Source of the DNA: JAOUEA01 sp963821925
Lineage (GTDB): Bacteria; Actinomycetota; UBA4738; HRBIN12
Direction of reading: 5' to 3'
Assembly (NCBI GenBank): GCA_963821925.1
Contig: CAWGFO010000002.1
Location: 558,001 to 622,000 of the forward strand
Length of the DNA stretch: 64,000 bases
The notes beneath the pieces were generated by a model. The model ran no database searches, had not been told where the DNA came from, and saw only the letters and a list, made by a program, of their open reading frames with translations. The position numbers were made by a program, and so were the translations under genes. Shown one piece after another: positions 1 through 8,815 of this stretch (position 1 is the stretch's first letter; the number at the start of each line of letters is the position of its first letter).

Positions 1-1
1 C

Positions 2-292
2 CTCGCCGTCTACTTCGGCCCGTTCGACGAGGACTACGGCTACGTCACGCTCGAAGGGTTCGCGGCCGAGCGCCCGGTCGTCACGCTCACCGACAGCGGC
101 GGCCCCCTCGAGTTCGTCGCCGACGGCGAGACCGGGTTCGTCCGCCCGCCCGAGCCCAAGGACATCGCCGAGGCGTTCGACCGGCTGCAGGGCGATCACG
201 ACCTGGCGGCGCGCATGGGCAAGGCCGGCAACGCGTTCGTCCGGGCAGAGGTGCCGCGCTGGCCCGACGTCGTCGCGCGGCTGCTCGACTGA
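2..292 (+). CDS. GT4-type glycosyltransferase, C-terminal fragment (cut by window edge)
   Basis: The last 96 codons of a gene that begins before the window. The frame reads LAVYFGPFDEDYGYVTLEGF and continues with AAERPVVTLTDSGGPLEFV, the acidic-loop and nucleotide-sugar binding part of retaining GT-B (GT4) glycosyltransferases. A short helical tail ends in ARLLD. Its stop TGA overlaps the ATG of the next glycosyltransferase gene (TGATG), so the two are translationally coupled and belong to the same polysaccharide operon. Donor and acceptor sugars cannot be read from this fragment. Confidence 0.85.
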   Translation, partial: LAVYFGPFDEDYGYVTLEGFAAERPVVTLTDSGGPLEFVADGETGFVRPPEPKDIAEAFDRLQGDHDLAARMGKAGNAFVRAEVPRWPDVVARLLD

Positions 293-1656
293 TGGTCCGC
301 TCGGTCGTGCGGAGGCTGACCGGCCGCGGCGCCGGCGCGAAGCCCGCGGCTCCCGGCGCCACGGGCGAGCTGGTCTTCGCGGGGCCGCTCCCGCCCGCGC
401 CGACGGGCATCGCGACGTACGACCGCGCGGTCCTCGACGGCCTCGAGCGGATCGGCTTCATGGACCGCCACCGCATGGACGTGCTGTGGCCGATCGAGCC
501 GAAGGACACCCCGAAGCTCCCCGGCTACCGGCTCGGGATCTTCCAGCTCGGGAACAACGTCGAGTTCCACCTCGAGATCTACCGGGCCGCGTTCCTGACG
601 CCGGCGCTCGTCGTGCTGCACGACCTCGCGCTCGACGACTTCGTGCGCGGCCTGAAGACACTCGGCGAGCCGCTCGGGTACATGGCGGCGCGCGAGGCCG
701 CGGCGCAGCGCCGGAACCTGACCTCGCCCGACGTCGTGCGGAACGAGCCGCTCCGCGATCCCTGGTGCGCGCACGTCGCGCGCCGCGCCCGCGGGATCGT
801 CGTGCACGCCGAGTTCGGCAAACGCTACCTGGAGGAGCTCGGGTGCCGCACGCCGGTCTTCGTGGTGCCGCACCCGGTCGTCGAGACGCCCGCCGCGATG
901 GCGAAGGGGGAGGCGCGCGGCCGCGAGTTGCGGGCTCAGCTCGCGTCGCGCGGCGCCGCCAAGGTGATCGTCGCCCCCGGCGACCTGAACGAGGCGAAGC
1001 GGCTCGACGCCCTGCTCGAGGCCGCGCAGCAGCTCCCCGACGACGTGCACGTGGCGCTCGTGGGCCGGCGGATCAGCGGCTACGACATCGACCGCGTGGT
1101 CGAGGAGCGACGGCTGGGCGACCGCGTGACGCTCGCGCCCGACGTGAGCGACGACGACTTCCGCGGGTGGCTCTTCGCGGCCGACGTGATCGTCGACCTC
1201 CGGTTCCCGCACCGGGGCGAGGTCAGCGGGTCGCTCGCGCGCGCGATGCAGGCGGGCCGCCCTTCGATCGTGAGCGCGACCGGCACCTACCTCGACGCGC
1301 CCGACGAGGCCGTGCTACGCGTGTCCGCGGGTCCGACGAGCCCCGGGGAGCTCGCGACGCGTCTGCGCACGCTGCTCGAGGACGACGAGCTCCGCGCCCG
1401 CATGGGCGCCGCCGCGAAGGCCCACATCGAGGCGCAGCGCACGTCCGAGGCCACCGCTCACGGGTACGAACAGGCGATCGAGTCCACGCTCGCCCTGGTA
1501 CGCGACCCCGCCCACAAGGCGATGGCGATCTGGGGGAAGGCCCTCGCCGACATGGGCGTGACCGAGGACGACCTCGCCGCCGGGACGGGCATGGAATACG
1601 CCCGGGCCCTCGAGACCTTCCGAGGAACGCCACCGGAACGTCACGGGACTGGATGA
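292..1656 (+). CDS. GT4-like glycosyltransferase
   Basis: A 454-residue GT-B fold glycosyltransferase. The N-terminus has the nucleotide-fold start LVFAGPLPPAPTGIATYDRA, typical of GT4 enzymes that act on lipid-linked glycans. The second Rossmann half starts near residue 225 (VIVAPGDLNEAKRLDALLEA) and carries a donor-site segment around GEVSGSLARAMQAGRPSIVS. The last 70 or so residues are helical and unassigned. The ATG overlaps the stop of the upstream glycosyltransferase. The gene is followed by about 150 non-coding bases before the ABC exporter. It probably adds one sugar to the surface glycan exported by the downstream ABC pair; the sugar is not predictable. Confidence 0.85.
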   Translation: MVRSVVRRLTGRGAGAKPAAPGATGELVFAGPLPPAPTGIATYDRAVLDGLERIGFMDRHRMDVLWPIEPKDTPKLPGYRLGIFQLGNNVEFHLEIYRAAFLTPALVVLHDLALDDFVRGLKTLGEPLGYMAAREAAAQRRNLTSPDVVRNEPLRDPWCAHVARRARGIVVHAEFGKRYLEELGCRTPVFVVPHPVVETPAAMAKGEARGRELRAQLASRGAAKVIVAPGDLNEAKRLDALLEAAQQLPDDVHVALVGRRISGYDIDRVVEERRLGDRVTLAPDVSDDDFRGWLFAADVIVDLRFPHRGEVSGSLARAMQAGRPSIVSATGTYLDAPDEAVLRVSAGPTSPGELATRLRTLLEDDELRARMGAAAKAHIEAQRTSEATAHGYEQAIESTLALVRDPAHKAMAIWGKALADMGVTEDDLAAGTGMEYARALETFRGTPPERHGTG

Positions 1657-1805
1657 CCTCGTTGCTAGACTCATCCGCACCGCGCTGACCTGCGCGTTTC
1701 GGCGCGCCACGCGAGCACCATGACGACCACGACACCGATCCAGGAGCCGGACCCATCGCCGCGATCGACCTGACCGAACGGACCTCGGAGGCCCCGAGCC
1801 TGCGG

Positions 1806-2645
1806 GTGCGCACGCGCCTGCGCGAGCTCTGGGCCTACCGCGAGATCCTGCTGAACCTGGTCCGCAAAGAGCTGAAGGTCAAGTACACGGCCTCGGTGCT
1901 CGGGGCCATGTGGTCGATCTTGAACCCGATCGTCTTCCTCGCCGTCTTCAGCTTCGTCACGAAGGTCCTGCAGAACCGGATCCCCGACTTCCCGGTGTTC
2001 CTGCTTTCGGGGTTACTCGCGTGGAACCTGTTCTCCGCCGCGCTCCTGCAGGGCTCCCGCTCGGTGATCGACAACGCGAACCTCGTGAAGAAGGTCGCGT
2101 TCCCGCGCGAGATCCTGCCCCTGTCCTCGATCGGCGTGGCGCTCGTCGACTTCGCGCTCCAGTCGGTCGTGCTCCTGCTCTTCATCCTCGTGTCGGGGCA
2201 CGGGCTCGGACCGGTGGCGCTCGTGCTCTACCCGCTCTCGATCCTCACGGTGCTCGTGTTCACGGTCGCGCTCGTGTTCTGGGTCGCGGCGCTGAACGTG
2301 CGCTACCGCGACGTCGGCCACCTGCTGAACCTCGGGCTGCTGGTCTGGTTCTGGATGACGCCGATCGTGTACCAGGCGGGACTCGTCCAGAGCTACTTCA
2401 CGGACCGCGGCACGCCGGGCCTGTGGAACGTCTACCTCCTCAACCCGCTCACACCGATCGTGCTCGGCTTCCAGCGCGCGCTCTACGGCAACCCGGTCCA
2501 GGACGGTCAGCAGGTGCTGCCCGACGTGAGCGTGGCGTGGAACGCCGGCGTGCTCGGGATCGTGCTCGTGGTCTCCGCGGTGCTGCTGTTCTTCACCTGG
2601 CGGCTCTTCTTCCGCATGTCGGGCGATTTCGCGGAGGAGCTGTGA
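1806..2645 (+). CDS. Polysaccharide ABC exporter, permease subunit (Wzm/TagG-like)
   Basis: ABC-2 type permease of 279 residues with about six membrane segments. The N-terminal amphipathic motif LRELWAYREILLNLVRKELK and the following VLGAMWSILNP are hallmarks of Wzm/TagG/RfbA exporters, which move undecaprenyl-linked glycans across the inner membrane. The stop overlaps the GTG of the ATPase gene. The start is uncertain. GTG 1806 has no clear ribosome site, and the same frame stays open upstream with family-like sequence (IDLTERTSEAPSLRVR) but no start codon. An ATG at 1720 in another frame encodes MTTTTPIQEPDP and then stops; one extra C in the CCC at 1752-1754 would join the two. This may be a sequencing indel or a real mutation. 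Confidence 0.9.
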   Translation: MRTRLRELWAYREILLNLVRKELKVKYTASVLGAMWSILNPIVFLAVFSFVTKVLQNRIPDFPVFLLSGLLAWNLFSAALLQGSRSVIDNANLVKKVAFPREILPLSSIGVALVDFALQSVVLLLFILVSGHGLGPVALVLYPLSILTVLVFTVALVFWVAALNVRYRDVGHLLNLGLLVWFWMTPIVYQAGLVQSYFTDRGTPGLWNVYLLNPLTPIVLGFQRALYGNPVQDGQQVLPDVSVAWNAGVLGIVLVVSAVLLFFTWRLFFRMSGDFAEEL

Positions 2646-3814
2646 CGCAGGCGATCGAGGTCGACGGCGTCTCGAAATCGTTCAAGCTCTTCAAGGAGCG
2701 GCCGACCTCGGTGAAGCAGCGGCTGCTCGTCACCCGCTCCAAGGCGGAGGACTTCTGGGCGCTCCGCGACGTCTCGTTCGCGATCGAGGAGGGCTCCTCG
2801 ATCGGCCTGATCGGGCACAACGGCTCGGGCAAGACGACCCTGCTGAAGTGCATCGCGGGGATCCTGCGGCCCACGGCGGGCACGATCCGGCTCCGCGGCC
2901 GTATGGCGGCGCTGCTCGAGCTGGGCGCCGGCTTCCACCCCGAGCTCACCGGCCGCGAGAACGTCTACCTGAACGCCTCGTTCCTCGGTCTCTCGAAGCG
3001 CGACACGGACCGCGTGTACGACGACATCGTGGGCTTCGCCGAGCTCGAGGAGTTCATGGACAACCAGGTGAAGTTCTACAGCTCGGGCATGCTCGTGCGC
3101 CTGGGCTTCGCGGTGGCCGTGCACGTGGATCCCGAGGTGCTCCTGATCGACGAGGTGCTGGCCGTCGGCGACGAGTCGTTCCAGCAGCGCTGCATCGACC
3201 GCGTGCGGCAGTTCCAGGCCGACGGGCGGACGATCGTGCTCGTCACGCACGCGCTCGACACCGTGGTGGACGTCTGCGACCGCGCCGTGATGCTCGACCA
3301 CGGCCACCTCCACATGGACGGCAGCCCGGCCGACGTCGTGCGCGAGCTCCGGTATCGCCTGCTTTCCCGCGACCCCGGCTTCGTCGCCGAGGAGGGCTCC
3401 AAAGACGTCGAGATCTCCTCGGTTTCGTTCGATTCCGGCGGCGACGGCAACGGGACGGTGTGGCCGGGCGCCGAGCTCACGATCACGGTCGACGTGAAGG
3501 CGAACCGCCCCGTGCCCGACCTCGACGCGTCGTTCCAGGTGGTGTCCGCTGCGACGAACCACCCCGTGGTGGAGGGGCGGACGTCGGCGATGGGCCTCGG
3601 CATCGGCCCCGTCGACGGCAAGAAGCGGATCCGCTTCCGCGTCCCCGCCGCCGATTGGGTCGGCGGCAAGTACTTCGTCACGATCGGTCTCGAGTCGATC
3701 GACGGCCGCCCGTTCCACATCCAGACGCAGCGCTACCTCCTGCAGGTGCCGGAGGAAGCCCGCATCTCCAAACCCCTCGGCGTCACGCCCGACGCCGCCG
3801 TGGAGGACCTATGA
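2642..3814 (+). CDS. Polysaccharide ABC exporter, ATP-binding subunit with Wzt-type C-terminal domain
   Basis: The 390-residue ATPase partner of the preceding permease. Walker A GHNGSGKT is at residues 58-65, a degenerate signature YSSGM at 146-150 and Walker B VLLIDE at 166-171. The form KFYSSGM is typical of Wzt/TagH. Residues from about 240 on form a beta-rich domain like the carbohydrate-binding C-terminal domain of Wzt, which recognises the glycan end before export. The GTG at 2642 overlaps the permease stop (GTGA) and its own stop overlaps the next ATG (ATGA), so the module is tightly coupled. The Wzt-type tail suggests export of a finished, terminally marked glycan. Confidence 0.93.
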   Translation: MTQAIEVDGVSKSFKLFKERPTSVKQRLLVTRSKAEDFWALRDVSFAIEEGSSIGLIGHNGSGKTTLLKCIAGILRPTAGTIRLRGRMAALLELGAGFHPELTGRENVYLNASFLGLSKRDTDRVYDDIVGFAELEEFMDNQVKFYSSGMLVRLGFAVAVHVDPEVLLIDEVLAVGDESFQQRCIDRVRQFQADGRTIVLVTHALDTVVDVCDRAVMLDHGHLHMDGSPADVVRELRYRLLSRDPGFVAEEGSKDVEISSVSFDSGGDGNGTVWPGAELTITVDVKANRPVPDLDASFQVVSAATNHPVVEGRTSAMGLGIGPVDGKKRIRFRVPAADWVGGKYFVTIGLESIDGRPFHIQTQRYLLQVPEEARISKPLGVTPDAAVEDL

Positions 3815-4272
3815 ATCCCCAGTATCCCGTCAGCGACCACGAGGCCCACGAGGCCCGCGTCCACGACCACGATCACGAGAGGAAGAGCAACGCCATGCTG
3901 ATCGGCCTGATCCTGCTGTCGGTGTGCCTCGCCGCACTCGCGCAGCTCACCCTGAAGCACGGGATGAACCAGGTGACCGCCGCGAACGGCACCGCCCAGC
4001 TGAACGCCGCTTCGCTGAAGGCGATCATCACGACCCCGTCGGTGATCGGCGGGCTCGCGATCTTCGGCATCTCGGCGTTCGTCTGGCTCCTGGTTCTGTC
4101 GCGGGCGTCGCTGTCGTTCGCGTATCCGTTCGCGTCGATCACCTACCTGCTGATCGTGCTCGCCGACCGGTTCGTGTTGCACGAGACGATCCCGCCGCTG
4201 CGGTGGGCAGGGGTCTTCTTCATCATGCTCGGCATCGTGCTGGTGGCGCAGACGCCGCACACCTCGGCGTGA
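3811..4272 (+). CDS. Small EamA/SMR-like membrane protein with histidine-rich N-terminus
   Basis: A 153-residue protein. Residues 1-28 are cytosolic-looking and rich in His and acidic residues (HEAHEARVHDHDHERK). Four hydrophobic segments follow: LIGLILLSVCLAALAQLTLK, a segment with IGGLAIFGISAFVWLLVL, SFAYPFASITYLLIVLADR and a final one with AGVFFIMLGIVLVAQ. The pattern and size match four-TM EamA/SMR half-transporters such as ArnE/ArnF, which are proposed to flip undecaprenyl-linked sugars. It sits between the ABC exporter and a GT2 gene with overlaps at both ends, so a role in lipid-linked sugar movement is more likely than drug efflux. The His-rich tail could bind metal; that is inference. 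Confidence 0.75.
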   Translation: MNPQYPVSDHEAHEARVHDHDHERKSNAMLIGLILLSVCLAALAQLTLKHGMNQVTAANGTAQLNAASLKAIITTPSVIGGLAIFGISAFVWLLVLSRASLSFAYPFASITYLLIVLADRFVLHETIPPLRWAGVFFIMLGIVLVAQTPHTSA

Positions 4273-5138
4273 GCGATCCTGCGGCGGCCGAGCTTGCCGT
4301 CGTCATCGTCAACTACGACACGGGCACCTACCTCGAGCGGTGCCTCGCCTCGCTCGAGCGCCACCGCGGCGACATCGAGATCGACGTGCTGGTGATCGAC
4401 AACGCGTCGCACGACGGCAGCCACTCGGCTGCGGTCGCGGCGCACCCATGGGTGCGGCTGATCGAGAACCCCGGCAACGTCTACCTGTCGCCCGCATGGA
4501 ACCAGGGGATCCGTGAGTCGTCGGCCCCCTACGTGCTGCTCCTGAACCCCGACGTCGAGTGGTGGCACGGCACGCTCGCCGACTACGTCGCGGTCGCCAG
4601 GGCCAACCCGCAGGCGGGCATGGTCGGTCCGATGGTGCGGAACTCCGACGGCTCGACCTACGAGAGCGGCCGCGTCTTCCCGAGCGTGACCGACGCCGTC
4701 GGCCACGCGTTCCTCGGGACGCTCAGGCCCGACAACCCGTTCACGCGCCGCTACCACATGGACGGCTGGGACCGGACGACCGAGCGAGCGGTCGACTGGA
4801 TCTCGGGCTGCTGCATGCTCGTGCCGCGCGAGGCGTTCGAGGAGGTCGGGCTCCTCGACGAGGGCTTCCTGCTGTACGGCGAGGAGCTGGATCTCGCGAC
4901 CCGTCTCCGCGTCGCCGGGCGCACCGTGCTCTTCACGCCCGAGGTCGAGATCGTGCACGAGATCGGGGTCTCGACCGGACGTTCGCGCCGGATCGTCCGC
5001 ATGCACTCGCAGAGCATGCTGCGGTACTACCGGAAGCACCGGGCCAACGGATGGCGGAAGATGACGGTGCCGGTCGCGTGGGCCGCGCTCACGCTCCGCG
5101 CCGAACTGGAGTGGCTGCGAGGGAGGTTCCTGGGATGA
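4269..5138 (+). CDS. GT2 family glycosyltransferase (rhamnosyltransferase-like)
   Basis: A 289-residue inverting GT-A glycosyltransferase. It starts with the GT2 strand VVIVNYDTGTYLERCLASL, then LVIDNASHDGS, and has NPDVEW at the DxD position where metal and nucleotide-sugar bind. The later WISGCCMLVPREAFEEVGLLDE and GEELDLATRLRVAG blocks match the WbbL/rhamnosyltransferase subgroup. The GTG start overlaps the previous stop (GTGA) and the stop overlaps the ATG of the nucleotidyltransferase gene. It is soluble or peripheral, with no membrane segment. It likely extends the exported glycan; the exact sugar is not determined. Confidence 0.88.
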   Translation: MSDPAAAELAVVIVNYDTGTYLERCLASLERHRGDIEIDVLVIDNASHDGSHSAAVAAHPWVRLIENPGNVYLSPAWNQGIRESSAPYVLLLNPDVEWWHGTLADYVAVARANPQAGMVGPMVRNSDGSTYESGRVFPSVTDAVGHAFLGTLRPDNPFTRRYHMDGWDRTTERAVDWISGCCMLVPREAFEEVGLLDEGFLLYGEELDLATRLRVAGRTVLFTPEVEIVHEIGVSTGRSRRIVRMHSQSMLRYYRKHRANGWRKMTVPVAWAALTLRAELEWLRGRFLG

Positions 5139-6154
5139 AGGCCGTGGTGCTCGTCGGGGGCGAGGGGACCCGCATGCGGCCCCTCACCGAGACCATGCCC
5201 AAGCCGCTCCTGCCGCTGATGGACCGGCGTTCGCTGGACCACGTGCTGGACCACCTCGCCCGCCATGGCGTCCACGAGGTCGTGCTGTCCTCGCCCTACC
5301 TGGAGGAGACGTTCCACCCGTTCATCGAGTCGCGTCGGGGTGACCCGTCGATCGTGTGGATCACCGAGACCGAGGCCCTCGGCACGGGCGGCGCGATCGT
5401 GAACGCGATGGATCGCGTGGGCGATGAGCCGTTCTTCGCCCTGAACGGCGACATCCTCACCGACCTCGACCTCACCGCGATGCGGGCGTTCCACGAGGTG
5501 CGCGGTGCCGCCGTCACGATCGCCCTGCATCGCGTCGAGGACGCGCGGGCCTTCGGGCTCGTCGACACCGAGAACGACGGCCGCGTGATCGCGTTCCGTG
5601 AGAAGCCCGCCGACCCGATCCCGGGGCAGATCAACGCCGGCACGTACCTGCTCGACCCCGCGGTGCTCCATCCGTGGACCCCCGGCGCCACGATCTCGAT
5701 CGAGCGCGAGATCTTCCCGGCCGTGATCGAGGCCGGGCACCCCGTCTTCGGGTTCGCGAACGAGGCCTACTGGCTCGATCTCGGGACCCCCGAGAAGTAC
5801 CTCCAGGCGCACTTCGACATGATCGAGGGCAAGGTCCACGACGTGACGTACGCCTCGCCGTGGGTCGCGGAGGGCGCCGACGTCGACCTGCGCGCGCACC
5901 TGGGCCGCTGGGTCGCCGTGGGCCGGGGCGCGCACGTCGGGGCGGGCGCGGAGGTCGACGACTCGGTGCTCCACGCCGACGCGCGGGTGGGCGACGACGC
6001 CAAGGTGCTCGGCTCGGTGCTGGCGCCGGGCGCCGAGGTAGGGGAGGGCGCCACCGTGACCGACTCCGTGCTCGGCGAGGGCGCGAGCGTCCCGGCGGGG
6101 GCTTCCCTCCACGGCGCGCGGGTCCCTGCGGGCGCCGAGGCCGAGGCCGACTGA
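5135..6154 (+). CDS. Sugar-1-phosphate nucleotidyltransferase (mannose-1-P guanylyltransferase-like)
   Basis: A 339-residue enzyme that makes NDP-sugars. The N-terminal signature VVLVGGEGTRMRPLTETMPK gives the GxGTR loop and activating Lys. LNGDILTD supplies the metal-binding Asp, and FREKP and INAGTYLLDP are sugar-site motifs. Residues from about 245 form a run of hexapeptide-like turns (VGRGAHVGAGAEV, VGDDAKVLGSVLAPGAEVGE), a left-handed beta-helix as in GDP-mannose pyrophosphorylases and GlmU-like enzymes. It is the last gene of the overlapping cluster and probably supplies GDP-mannose or a related donor. manB and an SIS isomerase that could feed it lie about 15.6 kb downstream. Glucose-1-P specificity cannot be excluded. 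Confidence 0.85.
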   Translation: MKAVVLVGGEGTRMRPLTETMPKPLLPLMDRRSLDHVLDHLARHGVHEVVLSSPYLEETFHPFIESRRGDPSIVWITETEALGTGGAIVNAMDRVGDEPFFALNGDILTDLDLTAMRAFHEVRGAAVTIALHRVEDARAFGLVDTENDGRVIAFREKPADPIPGQINAGTYLLDPAVLHPWTPGATISIEREIFPAVIEAGHPVFGFANEAYWLDLGTPEKYLQAHFDMIEGKVHDVTYASPWVAEGADVDLRAHLGRWVAVGRGAHVGAGAEVDDSVLHADARVGDDAKVLGSVLAPGAEVGEGATVTDSVLGEGASVPAGASLHGARVPAGAEAEAD

Positions 6155-6166
6155 GCAGGGGCTCAG
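6151..6166 (+). terminator. Weak hairpin at the end of the polysaccharide cluster
   Basis: CTGAGC (6151-6156) and GCTCAG (6161-6166) pair around an AGGG loop, overlapping the stop codon of the nucleotidyltransferase gene. A GC-rich stretch follows and there is no T tract, so it is at best a weak or factor-assisted terminator. Confidence 0.3.
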
Positions 6167-6226
6167 GCCCGGCCGTGCCCGGCCGATGGTGGTAGCGTCG
6201 TCGATCTGACCGAAGGGTCCTCCCCG

Positions 6227-8032
6227 ATGCGTCGAATCTCCCTGTTCATCAGCTTCGCGATCGCTGCGGCGCTCGTCGTCGCCCCTCCCGCGCTGGCCGC
6301 CGGCCCCGGGACGTCGATCGGCCCCGATGGTGCCCCCGGCACGATGCTGGCGCCGGGATCCCTGCGCGTCCCCGGTCCCTCCGGCAGTGGCTCGTTCACC
6401 TTCTACGGGTCGGGCTTCGGCCACGGGATCGGGATGTCCCAGTGGGGGGCCTACGGGCTCGCCCGCCGCGGCTGGAGCTCCACGAAGATCCTGACCCACT
6501 TCTATTCGAAGTCGAAGGTCGGCAAGCCGGCGAGCCCGGTGAAGAACATCCGGATCGGCCTCACGTACGACCGCACGAAGATCCACCTGGGCGCGCGCCA
6601 CGGAGCCGTGCGGCTCTGGATCGGCAAACCCGGCGGCACCTTCGTCGCGAAGATCCCGAACGGGCAGGACTGGACCGTGAAGTCGCCCGCCAGCGGGTAC
6701 GCGATCCGCAACGAGGCCGGCAGGCTGGTCGGCGGCAAGACCTGGGGCGGCACGGGGTTCGATCTCTTCGCGACCTACGCCGACACCGGCTCGCGGGTGT
6801 TCGTGCCCGAGGCGGATGCGATCTGGGGCAAGGGCTTCACGTACAGCCGCGGCCACCTGGAGTTCAACCTGTACCGGTGCGCGGGCGGCTGCCTGCAGCG
6901 TCTGATCATCCCGCTCGGGTTCGAGGAGTACCTCTTCGGGATCGGAGAGATGCCGAGCAGCTGGCCGATGTCGGCCCTCGAGACGCAGGCCGTCGCCGCG
7001 CGGACCTACGCCACGTATCAGGTGAGGCACTACGGACTTCGGTCAGGGTGCAACTGCCACCTCAGCGACGGCGCCGACGATCAGGTGTACGTGGGCTGGA
7101 GCAAGGAGACCGGCGTCGACGGCAACCGTTGGATGGCCGCTGTCAGACGCACCCGGGGCCGGGTCGTCACCTTCAACGGTGCGGCGATCCAGGCGTTCTT
7201 CGCGGCCTCCGACGGCGGCCACTCCGAAGACGTCGAGAACGTATGGCACGACGGTAACCCCGCGTATGCGATCCCGTACCTGCGCGGCGTGTGCGACCAG
7301 GGCGAGGAGACGGCCGCGAACCCGTGGACCGACTGGAGCTACTCGTTCTCGGCGTCCACCCTCTCGAGTCGGCTCGCGCCCTACACCGGCGGGATCGGGA
7401 CCGTGACCGGCTTCCCGACGGTCAAGCGCGGGTCGTCGGGGCGCGTGATCCGGGCGACGGTCAAGGGGTCGGCCGGGAGCGCCGTCGTGTCGGGCTGGGA
7501 GCTCCGTGGCGCGCTCGGCTTGCCCGACGACCGGATCTGGGTCAACGAGAACCGCAACATCACCGGGAAGATCCGCGCGAAGTACGACGGGCTCGCCTGC
7601 AGGCCGGGACTCCCGGCCAGCCCCGTCGTGACCGTGCCGGGGGGCGCCCGCCAGAAGTTCCAGACCGGCGGGATCTTCCGCAACAACGGCGCCGGCGTGA
7701 CCGTGTGGCTCAAGGGACCGATCTACACCGAGTTCATGAACGTGGGTGGCGCGGGAGGCAAGCTCGGGCTGCCGACCTCCGCCGCCGGGGGCGTGCCCGG
7801 CTCGTCGGGGCGCCGGGCGCTCTTCGAGACCGGACGGATCTACTGGTCGGGGCCGACCGGCGCCCGGGCACTGTGGGGCCCGGTGCTCGCGGAGTACCTC
7901 TCCCGCGGCGCCGCGGCCGGCGGGCTCGGGTTCCCCACGACGCGGGTGCATCCGGTCGGGGGCAAGGCCACGGCCGACTTCCAGCACGGGACGATCACCT
8001 GCGCCGCCGCCGGCGCCTGCTCGGTCAGTTAG
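6227..8032 (+). CDS. Secreted SpoIID/LytB-domain protein with C-terminal LGFP repeats
   Basis: A 601-residue exported protein. Residues 1-25 are a signal peptide (RR, a hydrophobic core, then PALAAG). The motif YGSGFGHGIGMSQWGAYGLA near residue 65 and the block around residues 225-265 with EEYLFGIGEMPSSWPMSALE and QAVAARTYA define the SpoIID/LytB fold, a glycan-strand lytic transglycosylase domain in SpoIID. From about residue 465 there are LGFP-type repeats (GGAGGKLGLPTS, GAAAGGLGFPTT) that bind cell-wall polymers in actinobacteria. It therefore probably acts on peptidoglycan outside the membrane. The TAGCGT at 6193 is a possible -10 box. It converges tail-to-tail on a DUF3105 gene with 7 bases between. 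Confidence 0.9.
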   Translation: MRRISLFISFAIAAALVVAPPALAAGPGTSIGPDGAPGTMLAPGSLRVPGPSGSGSFTFYGSGFGHGIGMSQWGAYGLARRGWSSTKILTHFYSKSKVGKPASPVKNIRIGLTYDRTKIHLGARHGAVRLWIGKPGGTFVAKIPNGQDWTVKSPASGYAIRNEAGRLVGGKTWGGTGFDLFATYADTGSRVFVPEADAIWGKGFTYSRGHLEFNLYRCAGGCLQRLIIPLGFEEYLFGIGEMPSSWPMSALETQAVAARTYATYQVRHYGLRSGCNCHLSDGADDQVYVGWSKETGVDGNRWMAAVRRTRGRVVTFNGAAIQAFFAASDGGHSEDVENVWHDGNPAYAIPYLRGVCDQGEETAANPWTDWSYSFSASTLSSRLAPYTGGIGTVTGFPTVKRGSSGRVIRATVKGSAGSAVVSGWELRGALGLPDDRIWVNENRNITGKIRAKYDGLACRPGLPASPVVTVPGGARQKFQTGGIFRNNGAGVTVWLKGPIYTEFMNVGGAGGKLGLPTSAAGGVPGSSGRRALFETGRIYWSGPTGARALWGPVLAEYLSRGAAAGGLGFPTTRVHPVGGKATADFQHGTITCAAAGACSVS

Positions 8033-8039
8033 TCGTCGG

Positions 8040-8813
8040 TCAGCACTCGGCCGAGGCTTTGGGCTCCGGCGCGATCCCGGTGCACACGAAGGCGTCGATG
8101 AATCCCTGCGTCACGCTGTCGGCCTGGGCTGCCGTGATCGAGCCGGGGCAGGTCTGCAGTTCGTTCCAGGTGGCGAGCGCGAGCGAGACCCCGTCGGGGA
8201 GGCCGTCGTAGGGGGCGAGGACCGTGTTCCTGTCGCGCTCGACGACCTGGGCGAGCGAGTCCACGACGTCGGTCGGCAAGGCCCCGTCGCCGTCGGACCG
8301 GTAGTAGACGAGGATCCCCGCGTGCTCCATCGTGTGCACCGCCTGGGTCTCGGGGACCGGCTGCGTATAGACGTTCGGCGAGTCGGGAAGCGTCGCCGGG
8401 TCGTGCGGGCCCGAGGTCGCCGGATGTTGGTCGTAGGTGTGGGCTTGCCCGGAGTCCAGGTGCTGTCCGCCCGGCGCGTCGGGGAGCGGCCGGGTCGGGG
8501 TCGTGCAGCCCGCCGCCGAGGCGGCCCGCACGGCCGCCTCCGGGATCGGCCGCGGCGACGCCGCACGCTGGAGCCACCAGAGCGTGCCGAACGCCGCGAG
8601 GCCCGCCACCGAGAAGATGGCCGCGCGACGGATCGTCGCGGACCGCGCCTGGCGCTTCCGCTCGGCTTCGCGGGCCGCGCGCGCGAGCTCTTTCTTCTCG
8701 CGCCGCCCCGATGAGCCTTGCCCGGACGCGCGCGGAGCGGCCGCCGGGGGCTTCGATCCCGCGGTCCCGCCGGTGGCCGGCCGGTTCCGTGGCCTGCGCT
8801 TCTTGTTGGCCAC
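8040..8813 (-). CDS. DUF3105 family membrane-anchored protein (downstream copy)
   Basis: A 257-residue protein. A basic Lys/Arg/Ala-rich cytosolic stretch (about residues 1-60) leads into one membrane segment (IFSVAGLAAFGTLWWL), followed by an extracytoplasmic DUF3105 domain. That domain shows TSGPHDPATLP, VYTQPVPETQAVHTMEHAGI and a C-terminal Cys pair region (LQTCPG, FVCTG). The family's conserved SGPH and LEH/MEH histidines suggest metal binding, but its function is unknown. The GTG at 8813 lies two bases after the stop of the second DUF3105 gene, so the two are one transcript and probably a duplication that has diverged. The true start could be a few codons away. Confidence 0.85.
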   Translation of the reverse strand: MANKKRRPRNRPATGGTAGSKPPAAAPRASGQGSSGRREKKELARAAREAERKRQARSATIRRAAIFSVAGLAAFGTLWWLQRAASPRPIPEAAVRAASAAGCTTPTRPLPDAPGGQHLDSGQAHTYDQHPATSGPHDPATLPDSPNVYTQPVPETQAVHTMEHAGILVYYRSDGDGALPTDVVDSLAQVVERDRNTVLAPYDGLPDGVSLALATWNELQTCPGSITAAQADSVTQGFIDAFVCTGIAPEPKASAEC

Positions 8814-8815
8814 CG

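Noticed and set aside
5027..7030. A 667-codon minus-strand frame across the nucleotidyltransferase and SpoIID genes
   Set aside because: Spans two well-supported plus-strand genes; sequence is Arg/Gly/His-rich without motifs.
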